Assembly (NCBI GenBank): GCA_030018575.1
Contig: JASEIA010000089.1
Coordinates: 1 to 5,843 of the forward strand
DNA from: Nanobdellota archaeon
GTDB taxonomy: Archaea; Nanobdellota; Nanobdellia; SCGC-AAA011-G17; GW2011-AR17
DNA length: 5,843 nucleotides
Direction: 5' to 3'
This document shows positions 1 through 5,362 of the stretch, piece after piece. Each line of letters begins with the position of its first letter. Position 1 is the stretch's first letter. The position numbers and the translations under genes were made by a program. Under the pieces are notes generated by a model. The model ran no database searches. It saw only the letters and a program-made list of their open reading frames with translations, and was not told the DNA's origin.

Positions 1-1
1 A

Positions 2-187
2 TGCAGGGGCAGGATAGCTGAGAAGAAAAGCGAGATAATTGACTTTGCATATGATACAATATTCGTGCCTGAAGGGGAAACAAGGACTTTTTCAGAAATG
101 AAAAAAGAGGAAAAGGAGCAGCACTCGCACAGGGCAAAGGCCCTGAATGAATTCTTAAAATGGCATGCCGGAAAAGAGAGAAAATGA
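2..187 (+). CDS. rdgB: XTP/dITP pyrophosphatase (RdgB/HAM1 family), C-terminal part, 5' end outside window
   Basis: Only the last 61 codons are present; the frame is open from base 2 to the TGA at 185-187, so the gene starts upstream of the window. The family hydrolyses non-canonical purine NTPs (XTP, dITP, ITP) to the monophosphate and PPi, cleaning the nucleotide pool in the cytoplasm. Seen in the fragment: an FAYDTIFVPEG segment matching the family block F-G-Y-D-P-I-F-x-P-x-G, then TRTFSEM, then EEKEQHSHRAKAL, which matches the family E-K-x-x-x-S-H-R-x-x-A-L motif that contacts the base and phosphates. The first block has Ala and Thr where Gly and Pro are usual, a mild departure. A Lys/Arg-rich tail follows the last helix. 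The next gene lies on the opposite strand, so this gene ends its transcription unit. The family call is firm; activity cannot be judged from a fragment. Confidence 0.88.
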   Translation, partial: CRGRIAEKKSEIIDFAYDTIFVPEGETRTFSEMKKEEKEQHSHRAKALNEFLKWHAGKERK

Positions 188-319
188 AAACACCGAGAAC
201 AGCATTTCAGAGCTTACATCTGTCAGAAAGCTCACAATGCCAAGAAAGAATATATTCCTGTCAGCTCCAAGCACCTTCTTTTGCATAACTTACGAAAGGG
301 GCTTTTTGCTTAATAACCT

Positions 320-907
320 TTACTCCGGGGAAAGACCTGTGCATCTCCAGTTAAGCTCTATCTTGTCCTCATCCTCATATATGACGCATGCAGGGATGCA
401 TCCCTGTTTTTCAAACTCAGGCTTCATTTTCATGTTTATCCACCATGTCCTGGTTTCAGGATTGAAGGCATACTCCTCTTTTAGCTCGCCTTTTTCAAGG
501 CACTCAGAGCCTTTTGCAAGCTTAACAAGCTTTTCAAAGCCTTCAGCATGGCAGTCATTCGGGCATGTCCTGTAATTCTCAGAACACGGGCACCCATCTG
601 CCATGCACACGACTTCATCGCATTCAAAATCCCCGCATTTGTCTGTGCATGCTATCCCTATGGCTGCTTTTGCATATTCCTTTACAGGCAGGCTCCTTTC
701 TGTATTAATGTTCTTGATTGCAATAAATGTGAATATTATGGCTATTATTACAGCGGCTGCAAGAATTGCTATTAGCCAGAATTTCTTTCTTGATTTTGGC
801 TTTTCAACCGGATTTAGTTCATAATCCTGCCCTGCACCAGCCTCTTTTATTGGTTTTGCCTTTTCAGGCGCGGCTTTTTTAAAAGCTTTCTTTCTTGCAG
901 CCATCAT
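320..907 (-). CDS. Single-pass membrane protein with cysteine-rich outer domain
   Basis: I do not recognise a named family. The 195 residues divide into a Lys/Ala/Pro-rich cytoplasmic head (1-42), one strongly hydrophobic helix (about 43-65), and a hydrophilic C-terminal domain (66-195) holding all 12 cysteines: C87, C91, C96, C101, C106, C108, C115, C119, C136, C170, C174 and C189. The first eight are packed within 33 residues, in a pattern with CGDFEC, CPC and CPNDC. The basic residues before the helix (KSRKK) predict that the tail is outside (positive-inside rule). An even cysteine number in an exported domain suggests disulfides, though metal binding is possible. The gene starts with tandem ATG codons; GGTGA (909-913 in reverse) is better spaced for the second ATG (902-904), so the protein may begin one residue later. 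It is convergent with rdgB and divergent from the MNT remnant. Function unknown. Confidence 0.8.
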   Translation of the reverse strand: MMAARKKAFKKAAPEKAKPIKEAGAGQDYELNPVEKPKSRKKFWLIAILAAAVIIAIIFTFIAIKNINTERSLPVKEYAKAAIGIACTDKCGDFECDEVVCMADGCPCSENYRTCPNDCHAEGFEKLVKLAKGSECLEKGELKEEYAFNPETRTWWINMKMKPEFEKQGCIPACVIYEDEDKIELNWRCTGLSPE

Positions 908-949
908 ATCACCTTATTTTACCTTATTAATAATGAATGTTCTCCTTTT

Positions 950-957
950 TAAATATA
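950..957 (-). promoter_or_regulatory. TATA box of the cysteine-rich membrane protein gene
   Basis: On the minus strand this reads TATATTTA within TTATATTTAAA, centred about 46 bases upstream of the ATG. With archaeal initiation about 25 bases downstream, the mRNA would have a leader of about 20 bases, which agrees with a Shine-Dalgarno-like GGTGA just ahead of the start. This differs from the other promoters in the window, which fit leaderless or nearly leaderless transcripts. Confidence 0.5.
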
Positions 958-1089
958 ACCCCAGCAGGAAAGCGCTGATTGCATTGCATAATGCTCTAAT
1001 CCAAAGAAATCATGCCGGAGGCCGGCTTTCTTTGCTTTTCTATCTGCCTTCTTTGTTTTTCTTTTCCTCTCCTTTTCTTACTCCAAACA

Positions 1090-1097
1090 TTTATATA
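1090..1097 (+). promoter_or_regulatory. TATA box of the MNT remnant (copy of the ABCE1 promoter)
   Basis: TTTATATA centred about 27 bases before the ATG at 1121 predicts a leaderless or very short-leader transcript. The box and the following bases up to and into the coding region align without gaps to the ABCE1 promoter at 3214 onward: 49 of 61 positions are identical over 1090-1150. Confidence 0.65.
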
Positions 1098-1150
1098 ACC
1101 CTTAAATCTCTTTAAATCCTATGGCAAGAGTAGCAATTATTGAACGGATT
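1090..1150 (+). repeat. Diverged copy of ABCE1 promoter and first codons
   Basis: Ungapped alignment with 3214-3274 gives 49/61 identical bases, covering the TATA box, the whole 5' region and the first 10 codons. The encoded starts are MARVAIIERI and MTRIAILERI, so changes are conservative. Similarity ends within about 10 bases after this. A 14-base exact match (GAGGCCGGCTTTCT at 1018-1031 and 3143-3156) lies almost exactly collinear upstream (offset 2125 versus 2124), suggesting that the original duplicated block was about 135 bases, with a diverged middle. Confidence 0.8.
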
Positions 1151-1365
1151 AACTTCAGCTCTAACGACGCATTGGACGCCTGCAAGTTTGCAATGACAGA
1201 AAAAGCCCTTACCCCCTATGTCAGCGTATGGGTTAAAGACCTTGAGCCTGTAAGTAAAATAGCAGGCATAGCCATTCTTTTCGGTTCTGTGCTCAGATAC
1301 GCAAGGGGATTGTGCTGAAAGGAGGGGGGTTATTAGTGGAGGCTATAAAGCATGGGCAAGGTTGA
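1121..1365 (+). pseudogene. MNT nucleotidyltransferase (antitoxin-type), internally deleted and frameshifted
   Basis: The frame opened by the ATG at 1121 gives 65 residues ending at the TGA at 1316-1318. Residues 1-11 copy the ABCE1 N-terminus. Later residues (SVWVKDLEPVSKIAGIAILFGSVLR, about 35-59) match the first strand and GS motif of the minimal nucleotidyltransferase fold, which reads I-x-L-F-G-S. The expected DxD catalytic carboxylates and the following strands are absent. Instead, from about 1294 a different frame reads QIRKGIVLKGGG and on to a TGA at 1363-1365, resembling the usual MNT C-terminus (K-G-I-V-L-x-G). Head and tail survive; the middle, perhaps 50 or more residues, is gone, so a single-base error cannot explain the break. 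The old stop overlaps the HEPN start at 1352 by 14 bases, typical of a translationally coupled MNT-HEPN pair. The product, if made, cannot be an active transferase. An internal ATG at 1193 may be the pre-fusion start. Confidence 0.65.
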
Positions 1366-1807
1366 AGATAAATTCCAATGGCGCCTGAAAAAAGGAGACG
1401 CAGGAAATAAGCATAAGGGCTTGAAAAAGATTAAGCCTGATTATGCTGAAGCTGAAAAGCAGATTAAGAAGGCAGAATCTGATTTGGATACAATGCAATT
1501 CCTCTATGAGGGAGGAAGAACCGACTGGGTGGCTTCTGCTGCATTTTATGCAATTTACCATTCTTTGCTTGCAGTCCTATTTCGGCTTGGCTATGAGTCA
1601 AGAAATCAGGAATGCACTATTACTGTTATAGAAAAGCTTATCATGAGCAAAGGAATTACTCTTGAGCCAAAATACATTACAATGATAAGAAACTTGCAGG
1701 AGGGGGCAGAAGATGCAAAGTCTGTGAGGGAAGAGATGCATATTTTGAATAAGTTAGTAGCACCTTCTCATAACGCCCTTATCAAAAGAGGGTCTGTTAT
1801 TATGTAA
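1352..1807 (+). CDS. HEPN-domain protein with replaced C-terminal tail
   Basis: This 151-residue frame has a Lys-rich lead (1-30) and then a HEPN helical domain. Residues 31-130 include AESDLDTMQFLYEG, DWVASAAFYAIYHSLLAVL and GYESRNQECTI, followed by the helix ending DAKSVREEMH (122-130), all typical of archaeal HEPN proteins paired with MNT. HEPN proteins are commonly RNases or nucleotide-binding partners of the MNT antitoxin. After H130 the HEPN pattern stops. The last 12 codons (1768-1807 before the stop) are read from the antisense of the ATPase gene's 3' end, so the native tail (normally Tyr-Gly and another helix) is missing. Start choice: ATG 1352 has GTGGAGG about 9 bases upstream and overlaps the old MNT stop. 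There is no canonical Rx4-6H motif; REEMH has only three residues between Arg and His. Its MNT partner is broken, so the pair is probably decaying. It may equally be called a truncated gene. Confidence 0.7.
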   Translation: MGKVEDKFQWRLKKGDAGNKHKGLKKIKPDYAEAEKQIKKAESDLDTMQFLYEGGRTDWVASAAFYAIYHSLLAVLFRLGYESRNQECTITVIEKLIMSKGITLEPKYITMIRNLQEGAEDAKSVREEMHILNKLVAPSHNALIKRGSVIM

Positions 1808-2835
1808 GTCTTGTTGATTTTTTCAATAAAACTGTAATCAATCAACTCCGTTAGGTATAAATTAAGCTGGCTATCTGATACCTTCCTGCCATTTTTAACA
1901 AATTGCGCTTTAAGCGTTGTCCAGCTGTTATAGCCTTTTGCTATCCATTTTAATATCTTTAAGTACACAGCCTTTTTCCGGTTTGATAAGAACTTATCCA
2001 ACTCTCTTTTTGTTAATTCTGAGCCTTCACTTATAACTTTTGAAAGTGCTTTATTGTGGGCAATGCTCTTGCTTCTCAGCCAACCATAATAAGTAGCCCA
2101 TCCTATAATTCCATCAAGCATTTCTATTGCCTCTTTTATTTCTTTTGCTGTTATTACTGTTTTAGCTTGCTTAGAACCAAGCATTAAAAAATTATTTATT
2201 TGCTCTCCGCTTAGCCTTTTTGTTTCCATTTCTATGTGCGCCCTGCCGAAAAGAGGCGAACTGGAATCCTTTATCCCCAAGAATTTATCTACCAGCCCCA
2301 TTTCAGAGCCAGTAATAACCATCTTTATATTTCTATAATTGTCATAAACCGCAGACAGAGCATATTCAAATTTTATTTTGCTGAGCAATTGTATTTCATC
2401 AAATGCGATTATAAGCGTTTCATCTTTGGTTTTGAGGTATTCGTTGAGCTGCTCGAAAAGCATGAGGAGGTTTTTTTCTTTTTCTATGTATAGCGTTGCG
2501 CCTACATCCTTATAAGAAACCTTTACGCCCGATATATGCTTCAGCAGCTTTTGAAACGCTCTTTCGCCAACCACCCCTTTTATCTTCTCGGCGAGATACA
2601 GCATAAACTCCTTCCTGTCATAATAAGGGGATTCCCTCACATCAATTTTAATGTGCTTCTGCTTTGTTTGGTTCAGGGAAACATTTAGCAGCGAGGTCTT
2701 CCCTGTTCGCCTCAGCCCCTTTATTACAGCCATCCTCACATCTTTTTCGCCCATAGAATTGGCTAACGAATCAATAAGATAATCCATTTCAAACATATCT
2801 TCTTTTCTGGTTTTGGGCGCTGTGTCAAAATACAT
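1768..2835 (-). CDS. Archaeal ATPase (PF01637-like, STAND/MNS-type P-loop protein)
   Basis: The 355 residues have the layout of the archaeal ATPase_2 family: an N-terminal P-K-T-R-x-x-x-x-F lead (7-15), Walker A GLRRTGKTS (40-48), Walker B LIIAFDEIQLL (141-151), a sensor-like VITGSEMG (173-180), the family's PLFGRA (194-199), a helical lid with GIIGW (242-246), and a winged-helix-like C-terminal region (about 285-355) ending TDPLLIRAL. Length and both ends look normal, so the gene is intact. Family members are NTP-driven switch proteins, abundant in archaea and often in mobile or variable regions; the substrate is unknown. It is convergent with the HEPN gene and overlaps its 3' end by 40 bases, which suggests that it arrived by insertion into or beside that gene. 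A TATA box about 27 bases upstream points to a leaderless mRNA, and two palindromic units lie just behind that promoter. Confidence 0.9.
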   Translation of the reverse strand: MYFDTAPKTRKEDMFEMDYLIDSLANSMGEKDVRMAVIKGLRRTGKTSLLNVSLNQTKQKHIKIDVRESPYYDRKEFMLYLAEKIKGVVGERAFQKLLKHISGVKVSYKDVGATLYIEKEKNLLMLFEQLNEYLKTKDETLIIAFDEIQLLSKIKFEYALSAVYDNYRNIKMVITGSEMGLVDKFLGIKDSSSPLFGRAHIEMETKRLSGEQINNFLMLGSKQAKTVITAKEIKEAIEMLDGIIGWATYYGWLRSKSIAHNKALSKVISEGSELTKRELDKFLSNRKKAVYLKILKWIAKGYNSWTTLKAQFVKNGRKVSDSQLNLYLTELIDYSFIEKINKTYIITDPLLIRAL

Positions 2836-2858
2836 TGTTCAAAATAGGCGCATTTCGG

Positions 2859-2866
2859 TTTAAATA
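2859..2866 (-). promoter_or_regulatory. TATA box of the ATPase gene
   Basis: The minus strand reads TATTTAAA inside AAAGTATTTAAACCG, centred about 27 bases upstream of the ATG at 2835. That spacing places the transcription start at or next to the A of ATG, so the mRNA is likely leaderless; no Shine-Dalgarno sequence is seen. Confidence 0.6.
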
Positions 2867-2871
2867 CTTTA

Positions 2872-2913
2872 CTATTAGTAACTAATACCTCGCTATTAGT
2901 AGCTAATACCTCT
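2872..2913. repeat. Two tandem 21-base palindromic units (operator-like)
   Basis: Units 2872-2892 and 2893-2913 match at 19 of 21 positions. Each contains a dyad: TATTAGT-A-ACTAATA (2873-2887, perfect 7+1+7) and TATTAG-TAG-CTAATA (2894-2908, perfect 6+3+6). Centre-to-centre spacing is 21 bases, two turns of B-DNA, so two dimers would sit on the same face. The pair lies directly upstream of the TATA box and BRE position of the ATPase promoter, which suggests a regulator binding site; adjacency rather than overlap with TATA would favour activation, but repression is also possible. A partial third start (CTATT at 2912-2916) follows. The binding protein is unknown; autoregulation by the ATPase's winged-helix-like domain is conceivable. 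Confidence 0.6.
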
Positions 2914-3213
2914 ATTTGAGTTGGCGGAGAGCATAAGGCAATGGTTGAAAAGGCGATGCCCAAAAATAAAATTGCCTTGCTTCACGCCGGAGTCTTCCGA
3001 GCACAGCGAAGGGAGTGCTAAAAAACCAAAGGGTTTTTGGCATACAAAGAAATCCGCTATGGATTTCTTGCACACAAAATGCAAGGCATTTTGTCGTGCC
3101 GAAAACGCAAAGCGTTTTCCAGCAGCTCGGAACGAAGTGACAGAGGCCGGCTTTCTACTCGTTTTATGCATAGTAGCCATTATCTAGCTTTTATCATATC
3201 ACTTCTCGTTAAG
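2914..3213. other. Intergenic stretch without a convincing gene
   Basis: Between the ATPase regulatory repeats and the ABCE1 promoter there is no ORF with a recognisable protein pattern. A plus-strand frame through 2912-2990 reads LFELAESIRQWLKRR, which looks amphipathic and could be a fragment of a lost gene, conceivably the displaced HEPN tail, but it has no ATG and continues into the hairpin row. The rest is the hairpin row (3021-3119) and a GAGGCCGGCTTTCT segment (3143-3156) that is repeated at 1018-1031. Confidence 0.5.
3021..3119. repeat. Row of four evenly spaced perfect hairpins
   Basis: Four perfect inverted repeats follow one another. Stems: 3021-3027/3032-3038 (7 bp, loop AAAG); 3047-3055/3061-3069 (9 bp, loop GCTAT); 3074-3082/3086-3094 (9 bp, loop AAG, extendable by 4 bp past a one-base bulge); 3101-3108/3112-3119 (8 bp, loop AAA). 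Loop centres are about 26-28 bases apart. A weaker 5-bp inverted repeat (AGCAC...GTGCT, 3000-3019) precedes them. The stems have different sequences, so this is a repeated architecture, not a repeated sequence. It lies between the ATPase regulatory repeats and the ABCE1 promoter. It could be a structured RNA, a DNA-structure element or the remnant of a mobile element; I cannot decide which. No tRNA or C/D-box pattern is seen. Confidence 0.65.
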
Positions 3214-3221
3214 TTTATATA
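3214..3221 (+). promoter_or_regulatory. TATA box of ABCE1
   Basis: TTTATATA is centred about 27 bases upstream of the ATG at 3245. The implied transcription start is at or within a few bases of the start codon, and no Shine-Dalgarno sequence is present, so a leaderless or very short-leader mRNA is predicted. The same promoter occurs in diverged form at 1090. Confidence 0.65.
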
Positions 3222-3244
3222 ACCATTAGCTCTCTTTAAACACC

Positions 3245-5023
3245 ATGACAAGAATAGCAATACTGGAACGGATAAAGTGCAGGAACACAAAGGGCTGCGA
3301 CTTCATATGCGGGCGCTATTGCCCTGTGAACAGGACAGGAAAAGACTGCATTGCAATAAATGAAAAGGACAACAAGCCCGTGATAGATGAAAAACTCTGC
3401 ACAGGATGCGGAATATGCGTCAGGAAGTGCCCTGTCCAGTGCATTTCAATAGTAAACCTGCCTGAAAAGCTTAAGGATGACCCTATTCACAGGTTCGGAA
3501 AAAATGCATTTGAATTATTCCATCTTCCAATACCAAAAGCAGGAAAAGTAGCGGGAATTTTGGGAAGAAACGGCATTGGAAAAACAACTGCATTGAACAT
3601 TCTTGCAGGCATTTTAAAGCCAAACCTGGGAAACCTTGGGGCGCCTTCAACAGATGCAGAGATAATAGCAAGGTATGCAACTGTCTCATTGGGCGACTAT
3701 TTCAAGAGGCTGTATTCAGGCAATGTGAAGATTGCTTACAAGCCGCAGAGGATTGACCTGCTTCCAAAGCAGTATGGGGGGACTGTTAAAGAATTATTAA
3801 CAAAAGTTGATGAGAAAAAAATTGCTTTTAATTTATTGAAAGACCTTGATGCTTTCCACCTTGCCGACAGGAAGATTTCAATGCTTTCAGGAGGGGAGCT
3901 GCAGAAAGTGGCAATAGTGGCAGCTGCCTCTAAAAACGCGGAAGTGTATTACTTTGACGAGCCTGCTTCATTCCTTGACATTACGACAAGGATAAAAGCT
4001 GCAAAGCTGATAAGAAGCTTGGCTGATGAAAAAACAGCAGTATTGGTTGTAGAACACGACCTGGCTACTCTTGATTATATTTCAGATGAAATCCAGATTG
4101 TTTATGGGGAAGCGGGATGTTACGGAGTAATATCGCAGTCAAAGGCGGTAAGAAGAGGAATAAATGAGTACCTTGACGGGTTTCTGCCTGACGACAATGT
4201 CAGGTTCAGGGACTATGCAATGCGCTTTTTCCAATATGCTTCTGAAAGATATGCAAGCAAGGAGATTTTGCTTAAATTCCCTGACATGGAAAAGAAGTTT
4301 GAGGCGTTTAAATTGAAAACAACTGCCGGGCTTGTAAAAAAGGGAGAGGTTCTTGCAGTGATGGGCGCAAACGGATTAGGGAAAACTACCTTTTTGAAGA
4401 TGCTTGCAGGCGAATTAATCCCTGATAATGGGGAGATTGGCAAGCTGAAGATATCCTATAAAGTGCAGTATCCCTCGTCTGATATTGAAGGCACTGTGAA
4501 GGAAGCATTGCAGAAAGCAGGCGGACTGAAGTACATGTCAGGCTGGTACAGGCAGACCTTATTGGAAAAATTAGGGCTTGGAAAGCTTTTGGGCAATGAA
4601 ATAAAAGGCCTGTCAGGAGGGGAATTGCAGAAATTGTATATTGCAGTGGCTCTCTTGCAGGACTGCACAATTTATGCACTTGATGAGCCTTCTGCATTCA
4701 TTGATGTTGAGGACAGGCTGAATGTGGCTGAGGTAATCAAGGATTTTGTCATAAAGAACGAGAAGTGCGCGATTGTTGTTGACCACGATGTGCAGTTCAT
4801 TGACTATATCGGCGACTCAATGCTTGTGTTTGAAGGCAAGCCCGGCGTTGAAGGGCGCGTGTTCGGGCCTGTTTCCAAAACAGAGGGCATGAATGAGGTT
4901 CTTAAGATGCTTGACATCACTTACAGGCAGGATACTGAGACTAAAAGGCCCCGCATTAACAAGCCTGGCTCTCAGTTGGATTCTGAGCAGAGAAGCAAGG
5001 GAAGATATTATTACACTGAATAA
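3245..5023 (+). CDS. abce1: ABCE1/Rli1 ribosome-recycling ATPase
   Basis: This 592-residue protein is full length for the family. ABCE1 is a soluble twin-ATPase with two 4Fe-4S clusters that splits post-termination ribosomes together with aRF1/Pelota and is essential where tested. The N-terminal ferredoxin-like domain has C12, C18, C22, C26-P and LCTGCGICVRKCP (C52, C55, C58, C62). NBD1: Walker A GRNGIGKTT (107-115), Q-loop KPQ (166-168), signature LSGGELQK (214-221), Walker B YYFDEP (235-240), H-loop H271. NBD2: Walker A GANGLGKTT (374-382), Q-loop around Q408, signature LSGGELQK (456-463), Walker B IYALDEP (476-482), H-loop H514. The C-terminus carries the conserved KRPRINKPGSQLDSEQ (567-582). 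All catalytic motifs are present. One oddity is five residues rather than the usual four between the first two cysteines. Its stop lies 15 bases from the end of the convergent MNT gene. Both ends of this gene have partial copies elsewhere in the window. Confidence 0.97.
   Translation: MTRIAILERIKCRNTKGCDFICGRYCPVNRTGKDCIAINEKDNKPVIDEKLCTGCGICVRKCPVQCISIVNLPEKLKDDPIHRFGKNAFELFHLPIPKAGKVAGILGRNGIGKTTALNILAGILKPNLGNLGAPSTDAEIIARYATVSLGDYFKRLYSGNVKIAYKPQRIDLLPKQYGGTVKELLTKVDEKKIAFNLLKDLDAFHLADRKISMLSGGELQKVAIVAAASKNAEVYYFDEPASFLDITTRIKAAKLIRSLADEKTAVLVVEHDLATLDYISDEIQIVYGEAGCYGVISQSKAVRRGINEYLDGFLPDDNVRFRDYAMRFFQYASERYASKEILLKFPDMEKKFEAFKLKTTAGLVKKGEVLAVMGANGLGKTTFLKMLAGELIPDNGEIGKLKISYKVQYPSSDIEGTVKEALQKAGGLKYMSGWYRQTLLEKLGLGKLLGNEIKGLSGGELQKLYIAVALLQDCTIYALDEPSAFIDVEDRLNVAEVIKDFVIKNEKCAIVVDHDVQFIDYIGDSMLVFEGKPGVEGRVFGPVSKTEGMNEVLKMLDITYRQDTETKRPRINKPGSQLDSEQRSKGRYYYTE
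4943..5009 (+). repeat. Direct repeat, copy 1 (3' end of ABCE1)
   Basis: This block matches 5777-5843 at 64 of 67 positions, offset 834 bases; the last 55 bases (4955-5009) are identical. It encodes ABCE1 residues 567-588. The other copy ends at the window's last base, so the true length of the repeat is not known. Confidence 0.9.
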
Positions 5024-5038
5024 GCAGGATTCACACTG

Positions 5039-5362
5039 CTATAAAAGAATGCCCTCTTTAACAGCCTGCCTCACTATCCCTATTTGTTTTGATTTTTCTT
5101 CAAACTCTTCAGGAGTATAGCATAAAGGCTCAATATCAACATATCCTTTCCAGCTTTTTGCCAGTTTTTCTACTCTCTTTATCCAATTCATGCCGTAAAA
5201 TTTCCTGCTGACGACAATTAAGTCGACATCGCTATTAACAAGATGGTCTTTTCTTGCCCTGCTTCCAAACAAAATAATTTTTTCAGCGCCGTATTTGCTT
5301 CTTAGTATGCGGGTATAGTCTTTCAGCCATTTATTTACTTTTTTATCTGTGATTCTATCCAT
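5039..5362 (-). CDS. MNT-type nucleotidyltransferase (antitoxin of HEPN/MNT pair)
   Basis: The 107 residues form a complete minimal nucleotidyltransferase domain. IILFGSRAR (29-37) and SDVDLIVV (44-51) give the exact GSx10DxD pattern (G33, S34, D45, D47), and VDI with D76 supplies the likely third carboxylate. Proteins of this class transfer nucleotides to a protein partner; in the studied HepT/MntA system the MNT protein AMPylates the HEPN toxin to silence it. All active-site residues are present, so this copy should work, unlike the left-hand remnant. The start is set by GGGAGGTG (5368-5375 in reverse), five bases before the ATG; the ORF begins inside the 3' end of the HEPN gene (28-base overlap), indicating coupled translation from one mRNA. 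It is convergent with ABCE1 with 15 bases between stops, leaving no room for a separate terminator. The partner assignment rests on gene order. Confidence 0.9.
   Translation of the reverse strand: MDRITDKKVNKWLKDYTRILRSKYGAEKIILFGSRARKDHLVNSDVDLIVVSRKFYGMNWIKRVEKLAKSWKGYVDIEPLCYTPEEFEEKSKQIGIVRQAVKEGILL

Noticed and set aside
933..1115. Plus-strand 60-codon frame between the divergent genes
   Set aside because: It reads the pyrimidine tract as Phe, Leu and Ser and overlaps both promoters; no coding signal.
1121..1318. Intact small novel protein that starts like ABCE1
   Set aside because: The MNT head motif followed at once by an MNT tail in another frame is better explained as a deleted nucleotidyltransferase gene.
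2763..2963. Minus-strand open frame overlapping the ATPase start and containing a repeated peptide
   Set aside because: The repeated peptide is only the translation of the two 21-base palindromic units; the ATPase frame and its TATA box explain the region better.
2914..2975. Possible tRNA-like segment in the intergenic stretch
   Set aside because: No set of acceptor, D-arm, anticodon and T-arm pairs can be drawn on either strand.
3021..3119. CRISPR array
   Set aside because: The evenly spaced elements are different hairpins, not copies of one repeat with unique spacers, and no cas gene is nearby.
2921..3187. Plus-strand open frame of 88 codons through the hairpin region
   Set aside because: It begins with TTG, has no ribosome-binding site or TATA box at the right distance, and its sequence simply reads through the hairpin stems with no recognisable protein pattern.
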